A stretch of 64,000 nt of DNA from Clostridia bacterium (GTDB taxonomy: Bacteria; Bacillota; Clostridia; Oscillospirales; CAG-272): assembly GCA_017503325.1 (NCBI GenBank), contig JAFVTI010000029.1, positions 1 through 64,000 of the forward strand, in the 5' to 3' direction. The notes under the pieces are model-generated. The model ran no database searches, was not told where the DNA came from, and worked only from the letters and a program-made list of their open reading frames with translations. Below, piece by piece: positions 25,845-36,200 of this stretch; position 1 is the stretch's first letter, and each line of letters opens with the position of its first letter. Position numbers and translations under genes: made by a program.

Positions 25845-26771
25845 ATGGCTAACATTACTGCAAAAGACGTTGCAACACTGCGCGCTAAGACCGGTATTGG
25901 TATGATGGAGTGCAAGAAGGCACTCGTTGAGGCTGACGGCGATGTAGACGCTGCTATCAAGATCCTTCGTGAGAAGGGCGAGCTCAAGGCTGAGAGCAAG
26001 ATGGCAAGCAGAATCGCTGCTGACGGTATCGTTGACGTTTATACCGAGGGTAACACCACCGCTATGATCGAGGTTAACTCCGAGACCGACTTCGTTGCTA
26101 AGAATGCATCTTTCCAGGAATTCGTAAAGAACCTGCTCAAGACCATCGTTGCTAACAAACCCGCTGACGTTGAGGCTCTGATGGCATCCGACTACATTGA
26201 TGGCACCTGCACCGTTGAGGCTAAGCTCAAGGAGCAGATCTTCGTCATCGGTGAAAAGCTGAGCATCCGCCGTTTCATGGTGATCGAGGGCGTTACCAGC
26301 ACCTATATCCACGGCATGGGCTCCATCGGCGTTGTAACTCTGTTCGACACCGACTGCGCTGACAAGGAAGGCTTTGCTGAGTTTGCAAGAAACATTTCTC
26401 TGCAGATCGGCGCATACGTAACTCCTTACCTTGACAGAGATCACGTTCCCGCTTCCGTCATCGAGTCCGAGAAGGAAATTCTGCTCGCTCAGATCTCCAA
26501 CGACCCTGCAATGGCAAAGAAGCCCGACGCGATCAAGGCTAAGATGGTTGAGGGTAGAATTTCCAAGTTCTATGACAACAACTGCCTGGTAGATATGGGC
26601 TATATCAAGGACGACGATATGACCGTTGGCCAGTATATCAAGGCTACCGCTAAGGAGCTGGGCGGCAATATTGCTGTTAAGGCTTTCTGGCGTTACGAAA
26701 AGGGCGAAGGCATCCAGAAGAAGGAAGAGGACTTCGCTGCTGAGATCGCTAAGCTGACCAACAATCAGTAA
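25845..26771 (+). CDS. tsf: Elongation factor Ts
   Basis: EF-Ts exchanges GDP for GTP on EF-Tu. The 308-residue protein has an N-terminal UBA-like domain (LRAKTGIGMMECKKAL), the TDFVAKN motif (EVNSETDFVAKN) that contacts EF-Tu, and the usual two-subdomain core. AAGGAG precedes the ATG. It follows rpsB in the universal rpsB-tsf pair and is closed by a strong terminator at 26788, so pyrH starts a separate unit. Confidence 0.98.
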   Translation: MANITAKDVATLRAKTGIGMMECKKALVEADGDVDAAIKILREKGELKAESKMASRIAADGIVDVYTEGNTTAMIEVNSETDFVAKNASFQEFVKNLLKTIVANKPADVEALMASDYIDGTCTVEAKLKEQIFVIGEKLSIRRFMVIEGVTSTYIHGMGSIGVVTLFDTDCADKEGFAEFARNISLQIGAYVTPYLDRDHVPASVIESEKEILLAQISNDPAMAKKPDAIKAKMVEGRISKFYDNNCLVDMGYIKDDDMTVGQYIKATAKELGGNIAVKAFWRYEKGEGIQKKEEDFAAEIAKLTNNQ

Positions 26772-26787
26772 TTGTTGAACTCCGAAT

Positions 26788-26821
26788 AAAAGCACGGCTA
26801 CGGCCGTGCTTTTATTTTTTT
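26788..26821 (+). terminator. Terminator of rpsB-tsf
   Basis: AAAAGCACGGC (26788-26798) pairs with GCCGTGCTTTT (26803-26813) around a TACG tetraloop, followed by a long T-tract. Confidence 0.92.
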
Positions 26822-26852
26822 ACCTTTGGAGCAAATAATTTACAAATTCCTG

Positions 26853-26881
26853 TTTACAAATCGACAATTATGTAGTAAAAT
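26853..26881 (+). promoter_or_regulatory. Sigma-A promoter of the pyrH-frr unit
   Basis: TTTACA (26853-26858), a 17-bp spacer and TAAAAT (26876-26881). A second TATAAT at 26890-26895 has no good -35 at proper spacing. Confidence 0.65.
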
Positions 26882-26922
26882 ATATCCTGTATAATATTAT
26901 GTCAATATCAGAGGTGATCGCT

Positions 26923-27642
26923 ATGAGTACCAAACCCGAATATCGCAGAATTGTCCTCAAGCTTTCCGGTGAAGCACTTGCTCCCGAAAATGCAAATGAC
27001 GGCATTCTGGATTTTCATAAAATCGAAAAGGTAGCCGAGGTTATCAAAAAGTGCCAGGAGATGGGCGTTCAGATCGCTGTCATCGTTGGCGCGGGTAACA
27101 TCTGGAGAGGCAGAGTTGGCGGTGGTATGAACCACTCACGCGCCGATCAAATGGGCATGCTTGCCACAACCATCAACGCGCTCGCCATTCAGGATACCTT
27201 TATCAAGTGCGGAATCGATACAGTAGTCATGACCTCGGTGGAAATGCAGGCTTACGCGGAGTATTATACCGCAAGACACGCTGACAAGGCACTCAACGAA
27301 GGCAAGGTTGTCGTGTTCGGATGCGGACTTGGCTGGCCGTTCTTCTCGACCGACACACCTGCAGTTGTTCGTGCGGCAGAAATCGAAGCAGACGTCGTGC
27401 TCATGGCCAAGAACGTCGATTACCTGTATACCGCAGACCCCAAAAAGGATCCCGACGCCAAGCCAATCTACGACATCACCTACGCAGAGATTCTTGATAA
27501 GGGGCTGAAGGCATTTGATATGACCGCGGTCAGCTTCTGCAAGGAAAACAATATCACCACCTACGGCTTTGCACTCAGCGATCCCGAGAACATTTACCGC
27601 GTCATTATGGGTGAAGCAGTCGGAACCAAGATGCATAATTAA
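26923..27642 (+). CDS. pyrH: UMP kinase (uridylate kinase)
   Basis: PyrH is the hexameric bacterial enzyme that phosphorylates UMP to UDP for pyrimidine nucleotide synthesis. The 239-residue protein has the amino-acid-kinase fold motifs LKLSGEAL, the VGAGNIWRG loop, the DQMGMLATTINALA helix and FSTDTPAVVRAAEI. ATG 26923 is chosen because GAGGTG precedes it; an in-frame ATG at 26899 lies too close to the promoter -10 region. It is followed by frr after 38 bp, a near-universal pairing. Confidence 0.97.
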   Translation: MSTKPEYRRIVLKLSGEALAPENANDGILDFHKIEKVAEVIKKCQEMGVQIAVIVGAGNIWRGRVGGGMNHSRADQMGMLATTINALAIQDTFIKCGIDTVVMTSVEMQAYAEYYTARHADKALNEGKVVVFGCGLGWPFFSTDTPAVVRAAEIEADVVLMAKNVDYLYTADPKKDPDAKPIYDITYAEILDKGLKAFDMTAVSFCKENNITTYGFALSDPENIYRVIMGEAVGTKMHN

Positions 27643-27680
27643 AAACAAATAACTTATATAGAACAGAAAGGATTTACATT

Positions 27681-28235
27681 ATGGGCTACAATACCAAGGA
27701 TTTTGAAGCAAAGCTTCAGAAAAACAACACGGCATACGAAAACAATCTCGAAAACATCCGCGCAAACCAGGCAAACCCCAAGTTGCTCTCCAGAATCAAC
27801 TTTGAATATTACGGTTCTCCCACACCGCTCAATACCATGGCAGATATCCGCGTCAGCGACGCAAGAACTCTGACCATTATGCCTTACGATAAGTCCACCC
27901 TTAAGGCAATCGAGAAAGCGATCCTTGCATCCGATATCGGTATTACGCCCAACAACGACGGCCAGGCGATCAGACTTGTATTCCCGCAGCTGACCCAGGA
28001 CAGAAGAAAGGAGCTCTCCAAGCAGATCTCCAAGATGGGTGAGGATGCCAAGGTTTCTGCACGTATGATCCGTAAGAATGCAAATGATGAGATCAAGCAG
28101 CTCAAGAAGGATAACGCTCTGACCGAGGATGACGAAGAGAACGCAAAGAAGAAGGTTCAGGATCTGACCGATAAATACATCAAGCAGATCGACGTGATCA
28201 CCGATAAGAAGATTGCTGATATCATGGCAGTATAA
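27681..28235 (+). CDS. frr: Ribosome recycling factor
   Basis: RRF works with EF-G to split terminated ribosomes. The 184-residue protein shows the two-domain L shape: a helical bundle with RANQANPKLL and the C-terminal helix KKKVQDLTDKYIKQID, plus the beta domain (YYGSPTPLNTMADIRVSDARTLTI). AGAAAGGA precedes ATG 27681. A hairpin between frr and uppS may reduce read-through into the isoprenoid and lipid genes. Confidence 0.97.
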   Translation: MGYNTKDFEAKLQKNNTAYENNLENIRANQANPKLLSRINFEYYGSPTPLNTMADIRVSDARTLTIMPYDKSTLKAIEKAILASDIGITPNNDGQAIRLVFPQLTQDRRKELSKQISKMGEDAKVSARMIRKNANDEIKQLKKDNALTEDDEENAKKKVQDLTDKYIKQIDVITDKKIADIMAV

Positions 28236-28241
28236 CAATAC

Positions 28242-28268
28242 GGCGGGTCGCTTGACCCGCCTTTTGTT
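28242..28268 (+). terminator. Terminator or attenuator between frr and uppS
   Basis: GGCGGGTC (28242-28249) pairs with GACCCGCC (28254-28261) around a 4-nt loop, then TTTTGTT. No separate uppS promoter is evident in the 20 bp that follow, so partial read-through is likely. Confidence 0.7.
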
Positions 28269-28288
28269 GGAAAAGGGATAAGGTGGAT

Positions 28289-28999
28289 ATGACAGATATG
28301 AATATAAAGCAAGCTGTGGATAAATCCGGCTTGCGGCATATTGCTTTTATTATGGACGGCAACGGTCGTTGGGCTCAAAAGCGCGGCTTGCCGAGAACGC
28401 ATGGCCATAAGGAGGGCGTGAAAACCTTTGAACGCATTGCGGAGTATTGTTCCGAGATCGGTATAGAGGTTGTAACCGTGTATGCGTTTTCAACGGAGAA
28501 CTGGAAGCGTCCCAAGGCAGAGGTTGATGCCTTAATGAAGCTGGTCGAGCGTTATCTGGATGAGTTTGCGCAAACGGTTGACAAGTATCAGGTTGAACTG
28601 CACATCATAGGCGATACAAGCGTGCTTTCTCCTGCATTGCAACAAAAGATAGACCGTGCTGAGCAGCTTTCCAAAGGGAAGCCCTGCAAGCTTTGCGTTG
28701 CTCTCAATTATGGAGGACGCGATGAGCTCGTGCATGCATACAACGCTTTACTCAAGCAGGGAAAATCGCAGATCACCGCACAGGATATCTCCGCCCATCT
28801 GTATACGGCAAACATTCCCGATCCCGATCTGATCGTCAGAACGGGCGGCGAGATGCGCCTTTCCAATTTCCTTTTGTGGCAGGCAGCGTATTCTGAGTTT
28901 TATTCGACTCCGACGCTGTGGCCAGATATGAAGCCCGCCGACGTAGATCTGGCCATTGAAGCCTTTTGCAAGCGTTCCAGACGCTTTGGCGGTGTATAA
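28289..28999 (+). CDS. uppS: Isoprenyl transferase (undecaprenyl diphosphate synthase)
   Basis: UppS builds the C55 isoprenoid carrier for cell-wall polymers from FPP and IPP. The 236-residue protein has IAFIMDGNGRWA with catalytic Asp23, the STENWKRP motif, the ALNYGGRDEL region and the IPDPDLIVRTGGEMRLSNFLLWQ signature. The start is uncertain: GTG 28283, ATG 28289 and ATG 28298 are all in frame, and the AAGGTGG ribosome-like site overlaps the first two. It is followed by cdsA and dxr. Confidence 0.95.
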   Translation: MTDMNIKQAVDKSGLRHIAFIMDGNGRWAQKRGLPRTHGHKEGVKTFERIAEYCSEIGIEVVTVYAFSTENWKRPKAEVDALMKLVERYLDEFAQTVDKYQVELHIIGDTSVLSPALQQKIDRAEQLSKGKPCKLCVALNYGGRDELVHAYNALLKQGKSQITAQDISAHLYTANIPDPDLIVRTGGEMRLSNFLLWQAAYSEFYSTPTLWPDMKPADVDLAIEAFCKRSRRFGGV

Positions 29000-29014
29000 C
29001 TTTGTGAGGTAATT

Positions 29015-29842
29015 ATGTTAGTAAGAGTCATTTCGGCAGTAGTGGCGCTTTGCATTCTGGTTCCGGTCGTATATTTCTCGGAAACCGCAGCTTTGCCCGT
29101 TGCCGCAGCAATCGTTTGCTGCATTTGCTTGTTTGAAATGCTGGGCTGTCTGAAGCTCAGAAAGAATCTGTGGGTATCTGTCCCGTTCTATCTGGTTGGC
29201 ATTTTTGCACCGATCGGGATGCGTTACATTCAGAATAAAACGCTGCTGCTCGCATGTCTGTGCGCTTGTGTCGGACTGCTTGCCTTGATTATGCTGACCG
29301 TCAGTGTATTTTCCAAGCGCAAAATTCACACACAGCAGACGTCTTCCATGTTTATGACGGGCTGCTATATCATCGCTGCGTTTACCTCGATCGTTTATAT
29401 TCGTGACAGCGGTGTACACGGCAAAATCCTGCTTGTTATGATGTTTGCCGCTCCCTGGGTTACAGACACCTTTGCTTATCTGTTCGGCAGACTGCTCGGC
29501 AAGCACAAGCTGATCCCCGAGGTCAGCCCCAAGAAGACCGTTGAGGGAAGTGTGGCGGGCATTGTTTTCTGCACGCTTTACGTCATGATCTTTGGCTTTG
29601 TATGTACCAAGATCTGGGACGTTACCTGCAACTATGCAATCCTTGCGGTGTTGGGCGTTGTTTTGTCCATTGTCGGACAGATCGGCGACCTGGCCATGTC
29701 TGTTATCAAAAGAGAATACGATATCAAGGACTACGGAAAGATCATGCCCGGACACGGCGGTGCACTTGACAGATTTGACTCGGTTCTTGCCGTATCTATC
29801 GTAGTAGCGGCCTTTGAGATCTTTGTGGACGTATTCGCATGA
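29015..29842 (+). CDS. cdsA: Phosphatidate cytidylyltransferase CdsA
   Basis: CdsA makes CDP-diacylglycerol from phosphatidic acid and CTP for phospholipid synthesis. The 275-residue membrane protein has about eight transmembrane segments and the family signature near the C-terminus (IKREYDIKDYGKIMPGHGGALDRFDS). PWVTDTFAYLFGRLLGKHKL and SPKKTVEGS are also conserved. Its last 4 bp overlap the dxr start (ATGA). Confidence 0.95.
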   Translation: MLVRVISAVVALCILVPVVYFSETAALPVAAAIVCCICLFEMLGCLKLRKNLWVSVPFYLVGIFAPIGMRYIQNKTLLLACLCACVGLLALIMLTVSVFSKRKIHTQQTSSMFMTGCYIIAAFTSIVYIRDSGVHGKILLVMMFAAPWVTDTFAYLFGRLLGKHKLIPEVSPKKTVEGSVAGIVFCTLYVMIFGFVCTKIWDVTCNYAILAVLGVVLSIVGQIGDLAMSVIKREYDIKDYGKIMPGHGGALDRFDSVLAVSIVVAAFEIFVDVFA

Positions 29843-31017
29843 GCAGTATAAATTATCCGTCCATGATCGTGCTGGGTGCAACCGGGTCGGTTGGTCTGCA
29901 GGCAGTTGACGTTGCGATCAAGCATGGTGTCCGCGTAGACGCGTTGAGTGCAAATCGCAGCGTTAAGAAAACCGAGAAGCTGATCCGCGCACTCAAGCCC
30001 AAAGCTTGCGCAATGGCAGACGAAAGCAGTGCTTCCGATCTTGCGGTGCGCGTTAAAGATCTGCCCGTCAGGATCTATGCAGGATCAGACGGTATCTGTG
30101 AAATGATTACCGAAACGCCCCCGGACTGTGAACGCCAGGTAGTGCTCAATTCCATTCTCGGTCAAGCCGGCCTGGCGCCAACTATGGCAACGCTGCAAGC
30201 AGGCAAGCAATTGGCGCTTGCCAATAAGGAATCACTCGTTGTTGCGGGCGAGCTGGTCATGCCTCTTGCAAGGCAGCAGGGAATTGACATACTGCCCGTT
30301 GACAGTGAGCATTGTGCTATTTATCAGTGTCTGCGCTCGGGAAATCCCAAAGAAATCAAGAGAATTATGTTGACTGCCTCCGGAGGCCCGTTTTACGGCT
30401 ATACCCGCGAGCAGCTTGAGAGGGTTGATCTGCAAAAAACGCTGGCACATCCGACCTGGAGTATGGGCGCCAAGATCACGGTTGACAGCGCGAGCATGAT
30501 GAACAAGGGCTTTGAGGTGATTGAAGCCGTGCATCTGTTTGGTGTCAGGCCCGAGCAGGTTGAGGTCACCGTGCACCGCGAGAGTATAATTCACTCCGCG
30601 GTCGAATATATTGATAATAACGTGATCGCTCAGCTATCCGTACCTGATATGCGTTCCTGCGTACAATATGCGCTGACGCATCCTTATCGCACCGACGCGG
30701 CGATCGAGCAGCTGGATTGGTTCAAGCTCGGCAAGCTGACCTTTGGTCGCCCCGACCTTGAAACCTTTACACTATTACAGCTTGCATTCGACTGTATTGG
30801 CAAGGGAGGTGCGCTGCCTGCCGTGCTCAATGCGGCAAACGAGGTATGCGTTGCGGCATTCCTGCAAGAAAAGCTTTCGTTCTGCGGTATGATGGATACT
30901 GTCGGAGCGGTGGTTGCCGATCTGGAAAGTGCAGCCAATGCTCATACGTTAGAAGAAATCCTTGCATATGACCAAGCGGCAAGAGAGCTTGCTGCCAAGC
31001 ATTTGCGTAATCAATAA
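29839..31017 (+). CDS. dxr: 1-deoxy-D-xylulose 5-phosphate reductoisomerase
   Basis: Dxr is the second step of the MEP isoprenoid pathway, reducing DXP to MEP with NADPH. The 392-residue protein has the NADPH-binding LGATGSVG, ANKESLVVAG, the metal-binding VDSEHCAIYQ, TASGGPF, and HPTWSMGAKITVDSASMMNKG. It sits with uppS upstream and ispG downstream, so three isoprenoid steps share one transcript. Confidence 0.97.
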   Translation: MSSINYPSMIVLGATGSVGLQAVDVAIKHGVRVDALSANRSVKKTEKLIRALKPKACAMADESSASDLAVRVKDLPVRIYAGSDGICEMITETPPDCERQVVLNSILGQAGLAPTMATLQAGKQLALANKESLVVAGELVMPLARQQGIDILPVDSEHCAIYQCLRSGNPKEIKRIMLTASGGPFYGYTREQLERVDLQKTLAHPTWSMGAKITVDSASMMNKGFEVIEAVHLFGVRPEQVEVTVHRESIIHSAVEYIDNNVIAQLSVPDMRSCVQYALTHPYRTDAAIEQLDWFKLGKLTFGRPDLETFTLLQLAFDCIGKGGALPAVLNAANEVCVAAFLQEKLSFCGMMDTVGAVVADLESAANAHTLEEILAYDQAARELAAKHLRNQ

Positions 31018-31039
31018 ATCCTGAAAAAGGAGATTATCG

Positions 31040-32128
31040 TTGGAAACACTATTACAAAATCCCGTGATCAAGGGCGCATTGTATATCATTCTTGCCGTTG
31101 GTATCTTCAGTGCTCTGATCATAATTCATGAATTCGGACATTATCTGACGGCAAGACTGTGCGGCGTAACCGTGCATGAATTTGCACTTGGCATGGGACC
31201 GCAGATCTTTTCTCGCGTTTCCAAAAAATCCGGTATCCGTTATTCGGTCAGACTTTTCCTGATCGGCGGCTATGTCGCAATGGATGGCGAGGACGGTGAT
31301 TCCGAAAACCCCAATGCCTTTTGCAACAAAAATATTTGGAAGAGAATTCTGATCATCGTCGCCGGTGCGGGAATGAATATCATTCTCGGCTTTATTGCCA
31401 TGTTTATTCTAACCACCGCAACAGTTGTTTCGACTGATGGTGCACTGCTGCCTACTAACGTCGTAGCTGATTTCGTCGAAGGCGCGACCTCCAATCAGGC
31501 AGGCGAGAACGGCTTGATGGAGGGTGACCGCATCGTATCCGTCAACGGTGTTCCCGTGTTTACCGGATATGATCTGATCTATGAGATCACCAACAGCGCG
31601 TATGAGCCTGTGGATATGGTTGTCAAGCGTAACGGTGAGAAAGTACGGCTATATGACGTCAAATTCCCGACCACCGAGGAAAGCGGCGTTGTGTTTGGTT
31701 CGTATGACTTCAAGGTATACGGCAAAGAACCCAACGTGTTCAACCTTGCACTGTATTCGGTCAACAGATCTGCGTCTACTGTCAAAATGGTCTACGACTC
31801 ACTCTTTGACCTGCTGCGCGGCAGATACGGAGCAGAGGCGGTTTCAGGCCCGGTCGGTACTACCCAGGTCATCGGTGAGGCTGCTCAGCAGGGCGGTGCG
31901 ACGCTCTTATATCTGGTTGCCGTCATTACCATTAACCTCGGGGTATTCAATCTGTTACCCGTACCCGCGCTGGATGGCGGCAGACTGCTGTTTTTGATCA
32001 TAGAGCTGTTCAGAGGAAAACCGGTCAACCGCAATTTGGAGGGATACGTGCATTTTATCGGAATTCTGATCCTGTTTGCACTCATGGCTATTATTTCTAT
32101 AAAGGATGTCATAGGATTATTCACATGA
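31040..32128 (+). CDS. rseP: RIP metalloprotease RseP (site-2 protease)
   Basis: This intramembrane zinc protease cuts membrane-bound anti-sigma factors and signal-peptide remnants. The 362-residue protein has the catalytic HEFGH motif (His30, Glu31, His34) in the first transmembrane segment, a PDZ domain (about 165-235) and the second active-site motif NLLPVPALDGGRL near residue 305. The start is TTG at 31040, set by AAAAAGGAGA upstream; no in-frame ATG lies before the HExxH helix. It overlaps ispG by 4 bp. Confidence 0.94.
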   Translation: METLLQNPVIKGALYIILAVGIFSALIIIHEFGHYLTARLCGVTVHEFALGMGPQIFSRVSKKSGIRYSVRLFLIGGYVAMDGEDGDSENPNAFCNKNIWKRILIIVAGAGMNIILGFIAMFILTTATVVSTDGALLPTNVVADFVEGATSNQAGENGLMEGDRIVSVNGVPVFTGYDLIYEITNSAYEPVDMVVKRNGEKVRLYDVKFPTTEESGVVFGSYDFKVYGKEPNVFNLALYSVNRSASTVKMVYDSLFDLLRGRYGAEAVSGPVGTTQVIGEAAQQGGATLLYLVAVITINLGVFNLLPVPALDGGRLLFLIIELFRGKPVNRNLEGYVHFIGILILFALMAIISIKDVIGLFT

Positions 32129-33222
32129 TGGATTATCAAAAAATCAGAAGGAAAACGCATGCGGTCAAGGTTGGTGACGTGATGATTGGTGGCGACGCCA
32201 AAATTGCGATCCAGTCCATGACCAATACCGATAATAAGGACGTTGAAGCAACCATTGCGCAAACGAGAGCTCTGGAGCAAGCAGGGTGCGATATCGTGCG
32301 TATTACCGTTCCGGATACTGAGAGCGCGAAAACCATAACCGCAATCAAACAAGCAGGTATTCGCGTGCCCATCGTGGCGGATATTCATTTTGACTATCGA
32401 GCGGCACTTGCGTGCGCCGAGCGGGGAGTGGATAAGATTCGCATCAATCCCGGAAATATTGGTGACGACGACCGCGTCAAGGCGGTGGTAGACGCTTGTA
32501 AGCAAAGAAATATCCCGATTCGAATCGGTGTTAACAGCGGATCTCTTGAAAAGCATATTCTGGAGAAATTCGGCTCTCCAACCCCTGAGGCGCTTTGCGA
32601 GTCGGCCATGTATCATGCGGCTCTTTTGGAAAAATTCGATTTTGAGGATATTGTCATTTCCATCAAGGGCTCTTCCGTAGAGCAGATGATCAAGGCAAAC
32701 CGTCTGGTGGCCGAGCGGTGCTCCTATCCCATTCATATCGGTGTTACCGAGGCGGGGAGCGAGGAATACGGCATGATCAAGAGTGCAGCGGGCATTGGCG
32801 CGCTGCTGTGCGACGGCATTGGAGATACCATGCGCGTTTCTCTGACGGCTGATCCCGTCAAGGAAGTCAAGGCTGCCAAAAGCATATTGAATGCATTGGA
32901 AATCAGCGGACAATGCGGCATGAATATTGTCAGCTGCCCGACCTGCGGCAGAACCAAGATTGATCTGATCACCTTGGAAAAGCAATTCAGGGAAGCAGCG
33001 GAGATAGAAGGCCTTTTGGACTACCCGATCAAGGTCGCGCTGATGGGTTGCATCGTCAACGGTCCGGGTGAAGCAAGAGAGGCAGATATCGGCATTGCCG
33101 GCGGCAAGGGCGAGGCGCTGCTGATCGCTCACGGCGAAATCATCAAAAAGATTAAAGAAGAACAAGTAATAGAAGTTTTGATCGGTGCGATCAAAGAGAT
33201 GCGGAATAATAATTTAAGATAA
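32125..33222 (+). CDS. ispG: 4-hydroxy-3-methylbut-2-enyl diphosphate synthase IspG
   Basis: IspG is the [4Fe-4S] enzyme turning MEcPP into HMBPP in the MEP pathway. The 365-residue length is that of the short bacterial form. Visible motifs are IAIQSMTNTD, VPIVADIHFDYRAAL, RINPGNIG, and the cluster ligands CPTCGR (near 272) and MGCIVNGPGEA (near 309). It overlaps rseP by 4 bp; polC follows after 44 bp. Confidence 0.97.
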   Translation: MMDYQKIRRKTHAVKVGDVMIGGDAKIAIQSMTNTDNKDVEATIAQTRALEQAGCDIVRITVPDTESAKTITAIKQAGIRVPIVADIHFDYRAALACAERGVDKIRINPGNIGDDDRVKAVVDACKQRNIPIRIGVNSGSLEKHILEKFGSPTPEALCESAMYHAALLEKFDFEDIVISIKGSSVEQMIKANRLVAERCSYPIHIGVTEAGSEEYGMIKSAAGIGALLCDGIGDTMRVSLTADPVKEVKAAKSILNALEISGQCGMNIVSCPTCGRTKIDLITLEKQFREAAEIEGLLDYPIKVALMGCIVNGPGEAREADIGIAGGKGEALLIAHGEIIKKIKEEQVIEVLIGAIKEMRNNNLR

Positions 33223-33266
33223 AAAAATAAATAATCGAGAAATAAAAAGTTTAAAACACGAGGTCT

Positions 33267-36200
33267 ATGATGAAAAAGACGTTTCTTGAGATATTTCATA
33301 AATATCACCCCGATTCATATACGGAAAAACTGTTATTGACCATCACGGATATCAAGCTGATGGCTGACAAGGAATTAAAGATAATTGAGATCACGGCACA
33401 TTTCCCGCAGATTGTGGAAAAGGCAGAGCTGTACCGCATTCAGGAGGAGATCCGCAATGCGTATGATCTCAACCGCGTCAAGATTCTGCCCAAATATGCA
33501 GTAGAGCTGTTTGACGAAGATTATATTCCGCAGCTGCTTGCCGAGACCGAGGAGGTCGGAATTGTGGCAAGAGGGTTTTTCCACCGCTATAAATACAAGC
33601 TGGATTCGGGTGTGCTTACCGTAGAACTGCCCGTGATTGACGCGGGCATTTTGCTTATGGAGGATGCGCGCACTCCCCAGATCATGGAGAATATTTTGTT
33701 CTCGGAGTTCGGGTTACATATCAAAGTCAAAATCGTACACTCCGAGGAGTTCAACCAGGACGGGCGCAGCGAGCTGTATCTGCGTCAGCTTGAGGAGCTG
33801 GACAAGCGTCTGGCTAAGGCAGCCAAGGAATATGACAGAGCAAAGGAGCAGGGGAGCTTTAGCTCCGGTAATCAAGCGCCGCAGGGCATTGAGCAGCCTG
33901 AATTACCGCGTATTCGCTCTGTATATGACGAAGATCCCACCCCCATCATTGTTGACGGCATCTGTACCATCGGACACACCTCGTATGATATTTCGGGTGT
34001 GGAATACGTAAAAGGGGATGCATTTGAGATCAAACCCACGCCCATTGCTGCTTTGGACAAACCTGTACGTAATGCGGTCATTGTAGGAGAGATCTATGCA
34101 TTCAATAAGGAGCGCAACCGCACGGGCGAAAAATTCAATCTTAACTATTGCATCACCGACGGCAATGCTTCTATCGAAATCAAATCCTTTAACGTGGAGC
34201 CCGAGGAATCGGATGAGATCTGTAAGGTGATCTCAAACGGTGCGGTCGTTGCCATGAAAGGATATACCAAATATGAAACCAAAAAAAGCAAGGACGGCAA
34301 CCGCACAGAAGGTCCGGACTGCCTGTTCTATCCTGTAGAAATTGCAAAGATCAAGAAGCTTTCCAGAAAGGATAACGCGCCCGTCAAGCGTGTAGAGCTT
34401 CATCTGCATACCCAAATGTCCACCATGGATGCGCTGATTCCGCCGTCTGCTGCTGTCAAGCAGGCAAACAAGTGGGGACATCCTGCGATTGCCATTACCG
34501 ACCACGGTAACGTGCAGGCATACCAGGATGCCATGCTGACCGCAGAAAAGATCGGTCAGAAGGTCATATACGGCATGGAGGCTTATTTCGTTAACGACAC
34601 CGCAGGAGCGGTGACAGGAACTTGTGCTTACACGCCTTATGACGAGTGTATCGTGTTTGATATTGAGACCACGGGTCTTTCCGCAAAAACCTGTAAGATC
34701 ACAGAAATCGGTGCGGTCCGTATCAAACAGGGCGAGGTGATCGACACGTTCAACACCTTTGTTGATCCTGAAGTCCCTATCCCCGCAGAAATCGTCAATC
34801 TGACCGGCATAACGGATGAAATGGTCAACGGGGCACCCAAGATCAAAGAAGCTCTGGAAGCGTTTTATGCCTTTATAGGAGACGTTCCCGGAGCACCGGC
34901 CAAGCTGCTGATCGCGCATAATGCAAGCTTTGATATCGGTTTTATCAGGCATAACGCAAAGGAATGCGGAATGGAGCTTCGTAATCCATATTTGGATACG
35001 GTCGCGCTTTCCAGATTCCTCAATCCTTCGCTCAATAAGCACAAGCTCAATCTGCTTGCCGAGTACTATCAGCTCGGAGATTTCAACCACCACCGCGCAA
35101 GCGATGACGCTGAAATGCTGGCACATATTTATTTCAAGATGTGTGACCAGATGAAGTCTGCCGAGATCTATACCTTTGAGCAGCTGTGTCACGAAATGAC
35201 GGTCAGCTCAGATCCGCTCAAGCTCAAGCCCTATCACCAGATTTTGCTTGTGAAGAATGCAACGGGTCTGAAGAATCTGTATAAGCTGGTTTCCATGAGT
35301 AATCTGCAGTACTACAGAAGAAACCCGCGTATTCCCAAAACACAGCTTGAAAAATACCGAGAAGGTCTGATCATCGGCTCTGCATGTGAAGCAGGCGAAA
35401 TCTTTACGGCAATTCTTGAAAATAAAAGCGAAGCCGAGCTTGAGGATCTGGTATCCTTCTACGATTATCTTGAGATCCAGCCGATCACCAACAATATGTT
35501 CTTGATCGACGAGGGCAAGGTAGCCGACGTTGAAGGACTTAGAGATCTCAACCGCAGAATTGTAGCACTGGGTGAGCAGTATAACAAACCTGTAGTTGCA
35601 ACGTGTGACGCGCATTTTCTGAACAAGGAGGACGGGATCTACCGAAAGATCCTGCTTTGCGGTCAGAAATTCAAGGATGGCGACAGAGATATTTTCTTGT
35701 ATTATCGTACGACCGAGGAAATGCTGGAGGAATTTGCTTATCTTGGCGAAGAAAAGGCATATGAGGTGGTCGTTACAAACACAAATCTGATCAACGATAT
35801 GATCGATTCCGATATCCGTCCGTTCCCCAAGGGTACGTTTACGCCTACCATGGACGGAGCGGAGGAGGATCTGCAGCGCATCTGCTGGGAAAAGGCCAAG
35901 AAGATGTACGGCGATCCGCTGCCCGAGATCGTTTCCTCGCGTCTTGCACGAGAGCTGGAATCCATTATCAAAAACGGCTTTGCCGTGCTTTACATGATCG
36001 CACAAAAGCTGGTTTGGTATAGCGAGCAGCAGGGATATCTGGTCGGCTCGCGCGGATCGGTCGGCTCATCGGTTGTTGCATCCATGGCAGGCATTTCCGA
36101 GGTAAACCCGCTGCCTGCGCACTATTGGTGCCCCAATTGCCAGTATTCCGATTTTGAATATGCAAAGAAGCATAAAATCGGTTCGGGCTTCGACCTGCCC

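Noticed and set aside
26899..26922. An upstream ATG for pyrH adding eight residues.
   Set aside because: It lies about 18 bp after the predicted -10 and has no ribosome site, whereas GAGGTG precedes ATG 26923.
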